A stretch of DNA of 64,000 nt. Source: Scybalomonas sp905214925. GTDB lineage: Bacteria > Bacillota > Clostridia > Lachnospirales > Lachnospiraceae. How positions within the stretch are numbered: position 1 is the stretch's first letter; each line of letters begins with the position of its first letter. The position numbers were made by a program, and so were the translations under genes. Positions 44,048-52,384 of the stretch are shown one piece after another. Under the pieces are notes generated by a model. The model saw only the letters and a program-made list of their open reading frames with translations, ran no database searches and had not been told where the DNA came from. The DNA lies in assembly GCA_905214925.1 (NCBI GenBank), contig CAJMOB010000001.1, positions 203,080 through 267,079 of the forward strand. Reading direction: 5' to 3'.

Positions 44048-45340
44048 TTAACCTTCAATGACCGTATCCAAATAATCAAGACATTGTACTAATGTATCTT
44101 CTTTTCCTACAAGACCGCCCTTTGTAATCATAGGAAGGCCTTCGGCATATCCGCCAACTGTTTGGGAATAAATCGCAAGTGGAATAACTTCTCCTTTTAC
44201 ATGAAAGCCTGAAATTCCAAGTCTTTCACAAAAAGCTGCCGCTACATCTCCTCCTGATGCATAGATTCCTCCGATTCTTTCCTTTAATATATGAAGTAAA
44301 GATTCTAATACTTCTGCCATTGTTCCTGTAATAATCGCTGCACATTCTTTTTTGCTTAAATTCTCTGCCCCTTTTACTTGGCTTAAATCTAAAACATCTT
44401 CTTTTTCTGTTGTTGTAGCGATGACTAATACACGATAATCCTCTGCTCCACGAATAATTGCTTCTTGTACGCGCTTTATTTCTTTTTTTCTCAATTCTTC
44501 TTCAAAAAACTTGGAAGTGTCAATTTTTACAACAAAAGGATTCCCTGTCTCTTTTAAATATTTTAACTGCTGTCTCGTCAGTTCACTTGCACTGCCAATT
44601 CCACATAATATTTTCTTTTCATTTTCTGTTTTTTTACGTTTAAAAATCTGATTTGCTAATGCAGCAGTAAATGGACCTGGATCAATTGCTACAACCTTAA
44701 TACCACAAGCACTACAGCAGGCAGCAATCGCTTCAATATCACGGTTACTCTGTGCATCAACGGCTACTACTCTATGAGCTTCTAATTCTTTTGTTAACTC
44801 TTCTAATAAATAGCTAGAAGATTTTGTTACTTTTTCAAGACCAATATAGCCAACGCTATGCTTTGTCTGCTTTTTAATAATCTCTGTCACTCTTGAAGTA
44901 TCCACTGGAGAAGTCGGATCTTTTGCAACTTCTGTTTTTTGAAGTGGCACTCCATTGACAAGTAAAATATCTCCAATGCTTGTACGCCCTGACGCGGGGA
45001 AAGAAGCTACAACAACGGCATGATACTCTTCTCCAAGATAATCTAAAATACTATCAATTTCAGCTCCTACATTTCCTCTTAACGTAGAGTCAATTCGTTT
45101 ACTGTAAAGAATTTTATCGTCCTTTGGAAAATAAGCAGCTGTTTCATTTACAACACGGTACGCATCTTCCTTGCTCATTCCTCTGCTGTTTGTACTAACA
45201 CACAGCACATCATACTGATTAAAATCCTTCATTTGATCTAACTTTAAGACCGTTCCAACTCGAAAACCATCTTGTGCAAGAATCGCACCAGTATCATTTG
45301 CCCCTGTTAGGTCATCTGCAATAATTACAGTATTTAACAT
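44048..45340 (-). CDS. dtnK: Four-carbon acid sugar kinase (DUF1537, DtnK-like)
   Basis: A 430-residue kinase. IADDLTGANDTGA at the N-terminus holds the substrate-binding Asp pair; SKRIDSTLRGNVGAE is conserved. The C-terminal nucleotide-binding domain includes GGIYASGGDVAAA. The family phosphorylates D-threonate, D-erythronate or L-threonate at C4. It is first in the operon, behind a strong promoter and AAAGGAGG. The exact stereoisomer cannot be read from sequence. Confidence 0.88.
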   Translation of the reverse strand: MLNTVIIADDLTGANDTGAILAQDGFRVGTVLKLDQMKDFNQYDVLCVSTNSRGMSKEDAYRVVNETAAYFPKDDKILYSKRIDSTLRGNVGAEIDSILDYLGEEYHAVVVASFPASGRTSIGDILLVNGVPLQKTEVAKDPTSPVDTSRVTEIIKKQTKHSVGYIGLEKVTKSSSYLLEELTKELEAHRVVAVDAQSNRDIEAIAACCSACGIKVVAIDPGPFTAALANQIFKRKKTENEKKILCGIGSASELTRQQLKYLKETGNPFVVKIDTSKFFEEELRKKEIKRVQEAIIRGAEDYRVLVIATTTEKEDVLDLSQVKGAENLSKKECAAIITGTMAEVLESLLHILKERIGGIYASGGDVAAAFCERLGISGFHVKGEVIPLAIYSQTVGGYAEGLPMITKGGLVGKEDTLVQCLDYLDTVIEG

Positions 45341-45400
45341 AACATTGAACCTCCTTTTTCTTTATCAATCATTCACAGACACTTGTTGTCGATAGGTGCC

Positions 45401-45429
45401 ATTATATAGTTCTACAAAAATAAAGTCAA
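45401..45429 (-). promoter_or_regulatory. Promoter of the sugar-acid operon
   Basis: On the minus strand TTGACT (45424-45429), a 17-base spacer and TATAAT (45401-45406). Confidence 0.8.
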
Positions 45430-45440
45430 TAAAACAGCTT

Positions 45441-45468
45441 ATTTTGTTCGTTTTATCAAAAACAAAAT
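45441..45468. promoter_or_regulatory. Candidate operator upstream of the sugar-acid promoter
   Basis: ATTTTGTT (45441-45448) and AACAAAAT (45461-45468) form 8-base inverted arms 11 bases upstream of the -35 box. GAACA- and TTGTT-like repeats continue to 45500. The nearby DeoR protein is the obvious candidate ligand. Confidence 0.35.
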
Positions 45469-45634
45469 ACTATGTCATAAAAAATCGAACATTTTTGTTA
45501 AAATATCGTTAATAAAAAATAGATTTTATAGCACTTTGATATTTTTTTAACTAATATTATTTCGGTATCAGAAGCCCATTTTTAAAAAATCCAAAGTAGA
45601 TTTCCATAATTTTTACAAATTTTGTTCTGTAAAA

Positions 45635-45703
45635 TAGAACAAAGTATGCTTTGCATACTTTGGCGCGGGCGAGCAGTTTGCGAAGAATTCTATAACATAA
45701 AAA
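45635..45703. repeat. Dispersed terminator-adjacent repeat, copy B
   Basis: AGAACAAAGTATGCTTTGC continues into a perfect 10-base inverted repeat (CAAAGTATGC 45640-45649, GCATACTTTG 45653-45662). It ends GAGCAGTTTGCGAAGAATTC-TATAACATA against the kinase terminator. It shares both ends with copy A. Confidence 0.6.
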
Positions 45704-45784
45704 AAGCACTTCTAATCCTTTCTTAAAACTATGAAAAATACGCTTTATCCGTTTTTCATAGTTTTAAAAAATTTAGAAATGCTT
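45704..45784 (-). terminator. Nested hairpin terminator of the histidine kinase gene
   Basis: A perfect inner stem AAAACTATGAAAAA (45725-45738 with 45752-45765) is nested in an outer stem AAGCACTTCTAA (45704-45715 with 45773-45784). The outer mismatch is a G-U pair in minus-strand RNA. Confidence 0.65.
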
Positions 45785-45792
45785 ATTCTAAT

Positions 45793-46785
45793 TCATCTTT
45801 TATAAAATTTTATATGAAATACCGTCCCCGTTCCCACTTCACTTTCTACTTCGATCTGTCCTTGCTGTTTCATAATAATATTTTTTGCCATAGCAAGCCC
45901 AATTCCAACGCTATCGGAAGAAGCATTTTTCCCCCGATAAAATCGTTTGAAAATATAAGGAAGATCTTCTTTATCAATGCCTTCTCCCGTATCTTTTATT
46001 TCCACTTCCGTATAGAGAGGATTTTTCACTCCATAGACACTTAAACTTCCACCAGATTTTGTATGCTCTAAACAATTTTTTAAAACATTTGTCAACGCCT
46101 CTTTGCTCCATTCAAAGTCTCCAATATAACTACACCCTTCTTCCACATGGACTTGAATGGTAACTCCCTTTAATTCTGCTGGAATCCATAACGTTTCTAA
46201 TGCATGAGATACTAACTCTTTGACAACAACTACTTCCTCCTTCATTACAATGGTTCCTGCATCCATCTTTGACAACTTCAATAAAGAGGTGACAAGCCAC
46301 TCCATTCGGGCAAGCTGGGATTGAATCCGATCAATAAATTGTTTTCTTTTTTCATATGGTAATTCTTGTTGCAACAGATCACTGAGTACCATCATAGAAG
46401 TCAATGGCGTTTTTAACTGGTGGGAAATATCTGCCATGGAATCTGCTAAATAATGCTTATCTTTTTTTAACAACTCCGCCTGTTCTTCTAGCTTTCTTGT
46501 CACCTTATAAATTTCATTTTTTAAATAACTTAATTCTCCCTCTTCGTTATCACGAATATCCATGAAATGTTCCCCATTTGTAATACGGCTTAAATAGTTG
46601 GAAAGCTCGGCAATTCTTTTATTTCGATAAAACAAAACCACATATCCAATGAGCGCGATCAAAAAACCAGCACCAGCCATAATATAGTGACTGATAAAAG
46701 AAAAGAAAAAGCAACCAATGCTTGCCATAATAAGAACAAGCCCTTGTAACAAAATCATAATTCGAATATCTTTATTTTTCCACAT
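45793..46785 (-). CDS. Sensor histidine kinase, intramembrane-sensing type
   Basis: A 330-residue kinase. Two membrane helices (about 8-29 and 33-53) are joined by only a few residues, so there is almost no extracellular sensor, as in BceS/intramembrane-sensing kinases. A HAMP-like segment follows, then HisKA with the phospho-His122 in DISHQLKTPLTSM. The catalytic domain has N-box LKNCLEHT, DTGEGI and GIGLAMAKNI. Such kinases usually sense peptide antibiotics through a partner ABC transporter; one lies next door at 47757-50898. Confidence 0.88.
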   Translation of the reverse strand: MWKNKDIRIMILLQGLVLIMASIGCFFFSFISHYIMAGAGFLIALIGYVVLFYRNKRIAELSNYLSRITNGEHFMDIRDNEEGELSYLKNEIYKVTRKLEEQAELLKKDKHYLADSMADISHQLKTPLTSMMVLSDLLQQELPYEKRKQFIDRIQSQLARMEWLVTSLLKLSKMDAGTIVMKEEVVVVKELVSHALETLWIPAELKGVTIQVHVEEGCSYIGDFEWSKEALTNVLKNCLEHTKSGGSLSVYGVKNPLYTEVEIKDTGEGIDKEDLPYIFKRFYRGKNASSDSVGIGLAMAKNIIMKQQGQIEVESEVGTGTVFHIKFYKR

Positions 46786-46811
46786 ATCTTTTTCTCTTTT
46801 CTTCCAGTCTT

Positions 46812-47483
46812 TTAGAATAGGCGGTATCCAATTCCACGAACGGTTTCAATTACCGTTGGGTTTGTTGGATCTTCTTCTAACTTCTCTCTCAGCCTTTTAA
46901 TATATACCGTCAGCGTATTGTCATTGACATAATCACCAGAAATATCCCAAATACCTTCTAACAATTGATTTCTAGAAAGGGCTTGTCCTCGATGATTAAT
47001 CAATGTCACTAATAATCGATATTCTAATGCGGTTAAAATAATCTCCTCCTGATCTCGATATACTTTTGCCTCTTGTAGATTCACTTTTACGGTTCCAAGC
47101 TCTATAATAGAGCGATTGCTCTTTCCACCATAACGGCGCATAACCGATTTTATTCTAGAGATCAACTCTCGAATCCGAAATGGCTTTGTAATATAGTCAT
47201 CCGCTCCCATATCAAGTCCCATAACTACGTTCACTTCATCATCACACGCCGTTAAGAAAATGACAGGAGCATCTCCTTTTTCCTTTATTCTCTTACAGAT
47301 TTCATATCCTGTCCCATCTGGCAAAGTAAGATCCAATAAATACAGATCATAAGAAGTTTCTTCTATCTTCTTTAAAGCATCGTTTTTATTATAGACTTCC
47401 TCTGGCTCAAATCCTTCTTGCATAAGAGAATAAGAAATGCCCATTGCGATGGTCTGATCGTCTTCTACAATTAAAATCTTCAT
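46812..47483 (-). CDS. OmpR family response regulator
   Basis: A 223-residue regulator. The receiver domain has the acidic pair EDD (residues 7-9), the phospho-acceptor Asp51 in LLDLTLPDG and the Lys in ITKPF. The C-terminal winged helix includes LTALEYRLLVTL and NDNTLTVYIKRLREKL. It precedes the kinase gene by 26 bases and is its partner. Likely targets are the neighbouring ABC operon or its own promoter. Confidence 0.92.
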   Translation of the reverse strand: MKILIVEDDQTIAMGISYSLMQEGFEPEEVYNKNDALKKIEETSYDLYLLDLTLPDGTGYEICKRIKEKGDAPVIFLTACDDEVNVVMGLDMGADDYITKPFRIRELISRIKSVMRRYGGKSNRSIIELGTVKVNLQEAKVYRDQEEIILTALEYRLLVTLINHRGQALSRNQLLEGIWDISGDYVNDNTLTVYIKRLREKLEEDPTNPTVIETVRGIGYRLF

Positions 47484-47718
47484 GTTTTTACTCCTTCTTA
47501 TAGACTCTTATCTCATACTTTCATTTAATCTTCTCTTTTATAGTGAATTATACACTGAATCAGCCATAAACAAAAGGAATAAAGCAGAAAAAAACAAAGC
47601 TGTCACAAAATAACGATTTCACACAAGATATTGTTATAAGTCCAGTATACTATCTGAATATCTTATTGAAATTTTATATTTTGCGACAGCACTAAAAGAT
47701 ACAAAGATTTTTCTATCT

Positions 47719-47750
47719 AGTATTATATTGATTTTTGGCTACATAATACT
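47719..47750 (-). terminator. Weak hairpin after the unknown 191-residue gene
   Basis: Perfect 8-base arms AGTATTAT (47719-47726) and ATAATACT (47743-47750) lie just after the stop. The following T-run is poor, so some read-through into the two-component genes is possible. Confidence 0.35.
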
Positions 47751-47756
47751 ATTTTT

Positions 47757-48332
47757 CTATAATTCTATATTCCAAAAGTCTTCTGCCATATTCAATAATT
47801 TGTTAATTTCTTTTTTATTATCTTTAATCATTCGTTGTATATATTTCACATATTGATCATCTAAATTTTCTGTTGAAGTCAAATGTAATTTCGAATCAAC
47901 TTCCACCTGCTCCCAAATATCATTTGCTTCATCAAAAAAATCCAATCCCATTTTATATCCCCCAAATGCTTGTGGCCAAATATAAAGTGATATATACAAT
48001 CCATTACTATTAATAACATTACCTTTTTCATCGACTTCTGAAATAGCCCCTTCTGAATTCCCCACTGTTAAAAAACCACCAGATCCTAAATAGGAAGGCA
48101 TTTTTAACATAAAATCATAACCTTCTAACGTTTTCATATAACGAGTTTCTTTATCATCAGCACTACGATGTATCGTATCCATTTTATACGTCAGTTTATC
48201 ATAAACTCTCTTATAACTATAGTACCATATTATATTGATTAATCCAAATACACTTAAAAGAATGATAAAAAGTATCAATAATTTCTTAAAAGTCGATATC
48301 GTTTTCTTATTTTCATTCGCTGCCTTTTTCAC
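47757..48332 (-). CDS. Unknown single-pass membrane protein of the bacteriocin-type ABC operon
   Basis: A 191-residue protein I do not recognise. A basic cytoplasmic start (KKAANENKKTISTFKK) is followed by one membrane helix (about 18-37) and an extracellular domain of about 150 residues with GYDFMLKMPSYLGSGGFLTVG and LYISLYIWPQAFGGYKMGLDF segments. Its ATG overlaps the ATPase stop (ATGA), so it is made together with the transporter. It may be an immunity, accessory or sensor subunit; no cleavable signal peptide or bacteriocin-like size is apparent. Confidence 0.65.
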   Translation of the reverse strand: MKKAANENKKTISTFKKLLILFIILLSVFGLINIIWYYSYKRVYDKLTYKMDTIHRSADDKETRYMKTLEGYDFMLKMPSYLGSGGFLTVGNSEGAISEVDEKGNVINSNGLYISLYIWPQAFGGYKMGLDFFDEANDIWEQVEVDSKLHLTSTENLDDQYVKYIQRMIKDNKKEINKLLNMAEDFWNIEL

Positions 48333-48940
48333 CTTAACTTCACTACCCTTTTCTCAGAACTAATAATTTTTTCACTATGTGTAACAATAATAATTGTCTT
48401 CCCTTGATTATTTATCTTATGCAGTATATCCATTACAGCATCTGCATTATCCGCATCTAACGATCCTGTTGGTTCATCCGCAAGAATAATATCACACTTT
48501 TTTAACATGAGACGAGCTAACGCCACTCGTTGTTGTTCTCCTCCTGATAATTTATATACTTTTGTCTCTTCTTTTTCACTCAAACCAACTTCTTCTAAAA
48601 CTTCCGCAATCGAATACTCCGTCCGAGCTTTTTTCTGAATCAATTCTAAATTTTGACGAACAGTTTTATTCTCAAGAAGTGCAAAATTTTGAAAAAGAAA
48701 ACCTACTTTATATGTGAAATAGTTTTTCTTATTTTTCTTTTTAGAAATATCTACACCATCTATCATAATCGAACCTTTATCAGGATTTTCTAGTCCACCA
48801 ATCATATTTAAAAGTGTCGTTTTCCCACAACCACTATTTCCAGAAAAAACGATGAATTCACCATCTGCAATCTCTAAATTATAATCTTCAAACAAAATCT
48901 TATCATCAAATTGTTTATAAAGATTTTGAATACTTATCAT
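48329..48940 (-). CDS. Bacteriocin-type ABC transporter ATP-binding protein (lactococcin 972 group)
   Basis: A 203-residue ATPase. Walker A is GNSGCGKTT, the Q-loop FLFQNFALLEN, signature LSGGEQQRVALARL and Walker B IILADEPTGSLD. The compact size and Q-loop wording resemble the putative bacteriocin export ATPases found beside DUF1430 permeases. It overlaps both neighbours by 4 bases (ATGA), indicating coupled synthesis of a three-protein machine. Confidence 0.88.
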   Translation of the reverse strand: MISIQNLYKQFDDKILFEDYNLEIADGEFIVFSGNSGCGKTTLLNMIGGLENPDKGSIMIDGVDISKKKNKKNYFTYKVGFLFQNFALLENKTVRQNLELIQKKARTEYSIAEVLEEVGLSEKEETKVYKLSGGEQQRVALARLMLKKCDIILADEPTGSLDADNADAVMDILHKINNQGKTIIIVTHSEKIISSEKRVVKLR

Positions 48941-50898
48941 AGGCTACCTCCCTTTAAAATCTTTGGCACACTTGTTCTCTCTAATCGAATAATATTATAG
49001 GTTATCAAAATAACTTCTATCAATGTTAAGAAACTTCCTACAATTAAAACGATTGGCACTTCTGTTATTTTAAACATAAGCGATGCGATAACCATTGTAA
49101 TAATACTAATACTAGCTGCTAATAAATTTAATAAAAAAATCATACGGTTTTTACTAAAAATAGAATATCCAAATATTTTTTTTAGAGAGAGTATCTTTGC
49201 ATTGATCATATATTCTAATTTAATAATAGTAACAATAATTACTGTCTCAAGAAGCAATAAGAATCCACTGATGATACAATTGAGTAATACCACCCGTAGT
49301 AGTGCACTTTTATACTGATTACATTGATCAACTAAATTCACATAAGAAATATTTTTAACACTACGCATATGTTCTATTTTATTCCGATCATTTTTATCTA
49401 GCTTAAATAAAAAATTATTAAATGTATCTCCAAACTCAAAATTCTCTATTTTCTTTGAATCCAATTCCATCTGTTTCTCTGATAATGTACAATATACAAA
49501 TACTGGATTTTTAATTTTATCAAATCCAAGTGATAGTTTTGATGATACTTTAAAATCGAAATACATCACATCTGTATTACTTTGATATCCTATAATCTCA
49601 TAGGACGCTTTATCAATATCTTCTCCAAACTGCATTGTCGCCGTATAGAGAGCGAACTGAGCATCATCTAAATTCACTTTTTCTTCGGGCATAAATACAT
49701 GATAATCGCAATCATCAATATTTGAAATTAACTTATCATTACTGATTAGTGACTTTGCATTATCATTTATAATAATAATAGGCGAACCATCAACTTCATT
49801 GGCAACAGACATAGAAAAAGCAACTTTGTCTTGTTTATAATTTTCTAAAAAGATATCTTTTTTTATCCTTTCAAATTCATTTTCATACTCCTTATCGAAA
49901 GGAGATAGTTCAGGCGTAATATTAAGCAAGCCATATTCCCTATAGTTATTTATACTCTCATAATAACTAAGATATCTACCGTTTTCCACAATCAAAGAAA
50001 CATTGATCGATAGTGAAATAATTGTACCTATCATTGTAATTGCTTTTAGAACATAACTATTTGATAGCGTCCTTTCATTCATATTGGCTCCATACAAAAT
50101 CTGCTTATAATCGTACTTTAATAACGTTAGATAAAGCATATCATTTAATATTATAAAAAGGAATAAAATAGAAAGTATCAACTTGAACCCATAGCTAATA
50201 TACAGGTATCTACTTAATAGAAAATAAATGGTGAAAAACGCTCCAAGAAACACTATCGTATCCAACAACATATTTCTGCTCATAATACTTTGAGTTGATC
50301 TGCCAAGTGACATAAGAAGAAAATTTTCCTTCTTTTGATATTGAATATCTAACCATGTGAGTAATAATAAAAATAACGTTGCAATTATCCAAACACCCAA
50401 AATCAACCATTCACTTCCTGTCATATCTTCTTTGTGAATATATGATGTTGCAAAAGAAGTATAAACCTCATCTCGTAGCTTAGTTACTTGCTCTTTCGTT
50501 CCCGTAAAATAATACCTGCTAATATTAGTATTATCTATGATATTAACAAAATCCTTAAAAATAATTTTTGTTGTACCCGAAAACAAACTATTCTTTGCTC
50601 CCCTTGAAATATCATAATCACTTGTCAAAGTCAATTTTGCTTTCTTTGTTGCATAAATAACCGTCGTGTGATGATACACACTTTCTGTATTCTGTTCAAC
50701 TGCAAATACTCCTATCTTCTGTTTCTCAGCTGTTTTTGTAAGCATACGATAAACCTGATTTCTATTTTGTGATGTGCTAATATCAAAATAGAAAAACTGA
50801 TTGGTAAACATTCTTACATAGTTTTGATATAATTCACTCCCTAAAATCAGACAGAGCAAAATAACGAATATACCAATAATCCATTTTGCTTTTTTCAT
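48937..50898 (-). CDS. DUF1430-like bacteriocin-associated integral membrane protein (ABC permease)
   Basis: A 653-residue permease-like protein. One N-terminal helix (about 5-25), a long extracellular domain (to about 165), three or four central helices, a second large extracellular region (about 335-535) and four C-terminal helices give an FtsX/MacB-like layout. It resembles the bacteriocin-associated seven-helix putative immunity family. The ATG at 50898 follows GAGG at 6 bases; the frame extends to 51036 but crosses the aminotransferase terminator. No bacteriocin precursor gene was found beside it. Confidence 0.75.
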   Translation of the reverse strand: MKKAKWIIGIFVILLCLILGSELYQNYVRMFTNQFFYFDISTSQNRNQVYRMLTKTAEKQKIGVFAVEQNTESVYHHTTVIYATKKAKLTLTSDYDISRGAKNSLFSGTTKIIFKDFVNIIDNTNISRYYFTGTKEQVTKLRDEVYTSFATSYIHKEDMTGSEWLILGVWIIATLFLLLLTWLDIQYQKKENFLLMSLGRSTQSIMSRNMLLDTIVFLGAFFTIYFLLSRYLYISYGFKLILSILFLFIILNDMLYLTLLKYDYKQILYGANMNERTLSNSYVLKAITMIGTIISLSINVSLIVENGRYLSYYESINNYREYGLLNITPELSPFDKEYENEFERIKKDIFLENYKQDKVAFSMSVANEVDGSPIIIINDNAKSLISNDKLISNIDDCDYHVFMPEEKVNLDDAQFALYTATMQFGEDIDKASYEIIGYQSNTDVMYFDFKVSSKLSLGFDKIKNPVFVYCTLSEKQMELDSKKIENFEFGDTFNNFLFKLDKNDRNKIEHMRSVKNISYVNLVDQCNQYKSALLRVVLLNCIISGFLLLLETVIIVTIIKLEYMINAKILSLKKIFGYSIFSKNRMIFLLNLLAASISIITMVIASLMFKITEVPIVLIVGSFLTLIEVILITYNIIRLERTSVPKILKGGSL

Positions 50899-50916
50899 AA
50901 TTAACCTCTGTACGAA

Positions 50917-50956
50917 AAGAACTGATTCAACCATTTCTATGTTTGAATCAGTTCTT
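50917..50956 (-). terminator. Terminator of the aminotransferase gene, next to the DUF1430 start
   Basis: Perfect 14-base arms AAGAACTGATTCAA (50917-50930) and TTGAATCAGTTCTT (50943-50956). It lies only 18 bases before the DUF1430 ATG, so any promoter for the ABC operon must be upstream of, or overlap, this hairpin. Confidence 0.65.
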
Positions 50957-51058
50957 CTTATCCTCCTCTTATAAAAATAAAATAGGTCGCTCTTACTTTC
51001 CTGTAGAACTCCCTTATAAAAATTTATAGAGTCCATTTATACTATTTTATTTTTTCTC

Positions 51059-52243
51059 TTATTGATACTCCTTGGCCAACTTTTCAAATGCTGGTAACGA
51101 ACGCTCAATCTGCTCTGTCGTAACGCAATAAGAAATTCTCACATAATTTGGACATCCAAATCCTGTGCCTGGAACGAGAAGCAAATCGTATTTCTTTGCT
51201 CGTTCACAAAACTCTTCTGCACTTCCTCCAAAAGCCTTTACAAAGAGATAAAAAGCTCCTTCTGGCTTTACACATTGAAACCCCATGGAAACAAGCCCAT
51301 TATATAATAAATCTCTATTTTTCTTATAAATGGAAAGATCGCTAACCTCATCGGCACACTTTGCTACTACTTTTTGGAATAAGGAGGGAGCACACACATA
51401 TCCAAGGGCTCTTCCTGCGCCACAGACCGCAGCATAAACTTCTTTTGCATTTTCCATTTCATCTGGCACGATAACATACCCGATTCGCTCTCCAGGCAAT
51501 GATAATGCTTTACTAAAAGAGTAACAAATAAAAGTGTTATTATAATACTTTGTCAAAAATGGAACTTGGTATCCATCGTATACGATTTCTCGATATGGTT
51601 CATCAGAGATCAAGTAAATAGCATGTCCATATTCTTTTTGCTTCTTCTCCAAAAATTCTACTAACTTTTGAATCGTCTCTTCTGAATAGACAACTCCTGA
51701 CGGATTGTTTGGCGAATTTACGATAATAGCCTTTGTTTTTTCATTGCAAAGTTTCTCAAACTGAGTAAAGTCAATTTGAAAATCATCTTCTTTTGCAGGA
51801 ACAACGACTAATGTTCCACCCGCCGCTTCTACAAAACATTGATATTCTGGAAAAAATGGTGCAAAAGTGATAAATTCATCTCCCTCGTTAGCAAGAGCCT
51901 TAAAGCAAATGCTAATGGATGCCGCTGCCCCTACTGTCATATAGAAGTTATCCGCAGTAAAATGAGTTTTGAATCGCTGATTCAAAGACTTAGCTAATGC
52001 CTCTCTACATTCCTCTGAACCTTGTGCACTTGTATAACTATGGATTGCCATCGGATCTTCTGTATCTAAAATTTCTCGAATGGCTTGATCTACAGCTTTT
52101 GGAGCTGGAACACTTGGATTTCCTAAGCTAAAATCATAAACATTTTCTGCCCCAACCTCTTTTTTTCTTTGATTTCCATATTCAAAAATTTCTCGAATAA
52201 CGGATCTTTTACTTCCAAGTTCATACATTTTTTTTGAAATCAT
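51059..52243 (-). CDS. Pyridoxal-phosphate-dependent aminotransferase, class I/II
   Basis: A 394-residue enzyme. YDFSLGNPSVPAP starts the fold, NSPNNPSGVVYS and ISDEPYREIVYDG line the cofactor and the Schiff-base Lys is in SFSKALSLPGERIGY. The C-terminal GFGCPNYVRISYC holds the substrate-carboxylate Arg. It resembles aspartate/aromatic aminotransferases of Clostridia; the exact amino donor is not evident. It appears monocistronic. Confidence 0.9.
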   Translation of the reverse strand: MISKKMYELGSKRSVIREIFEYGNQRKKEVGAENVYDFSLGNPSVPAPKAVDQAIREILDTEDPMAIHSYTSAQGSEECREALAKSLNQRFKTHFTADNFYMTVGAAASISICFKALANEGDEFITFAPFFPEYQCFVEAAGGTLVVVPAKEDDFQIDFTQFEKLCNEKTKAIIVNSPNNPSGVVYSEETIQKLVEFLEKKQKEYGHAIYLISDEPYREIVYDGYQVPFLTKYYNNTFICYSFSKALSLPGERIGYVIVPDEMENAKEVYAAVCGAGRALGYVCAPSLFQKVVAKCADEVSDLSIYKKNRDLLYNGLVSMGFQCVKPEGAFYLFVKAFGGSAEEFCERAKKYDLLLVPGTGFGCPNYVRISYCVTTEQIERSLPAFEKLAKEYQ

Positions 52244-52384
52244 ATTAACTAGAACACCTCTTTCTTCTTTCCAAGTTCCATTTAACTTCTAATTCTACCT
52301 AACTTTTGGCACTCCTATAGCAAAATATCGAAAGCTCAAAAGATAAGCCAGTTTTGCTACCTACATATTATGTATTATGTTATC

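Larger units (their letters stand above)
45341..45703. other. Regulatory and repeat region between the kinase gene and the histidine kinase gene
   Basis: This 360-base stretch carries the dtnK promoter, an operator-like palindrome and repeat copy B, all itemised separately. The middle part (45480-45630) is AT-rich with no gene seen. Confidence 0.5.

Noticed and set aside
50899..51036. N-terminal extension of the DUF1430 protein, or a bacteriocin precursor gene in this gap
   Set aside because: The extension overlaps the aminotransferase terminator and has no ribosome site. No small ORF with a signal peptide fits between the two genes.
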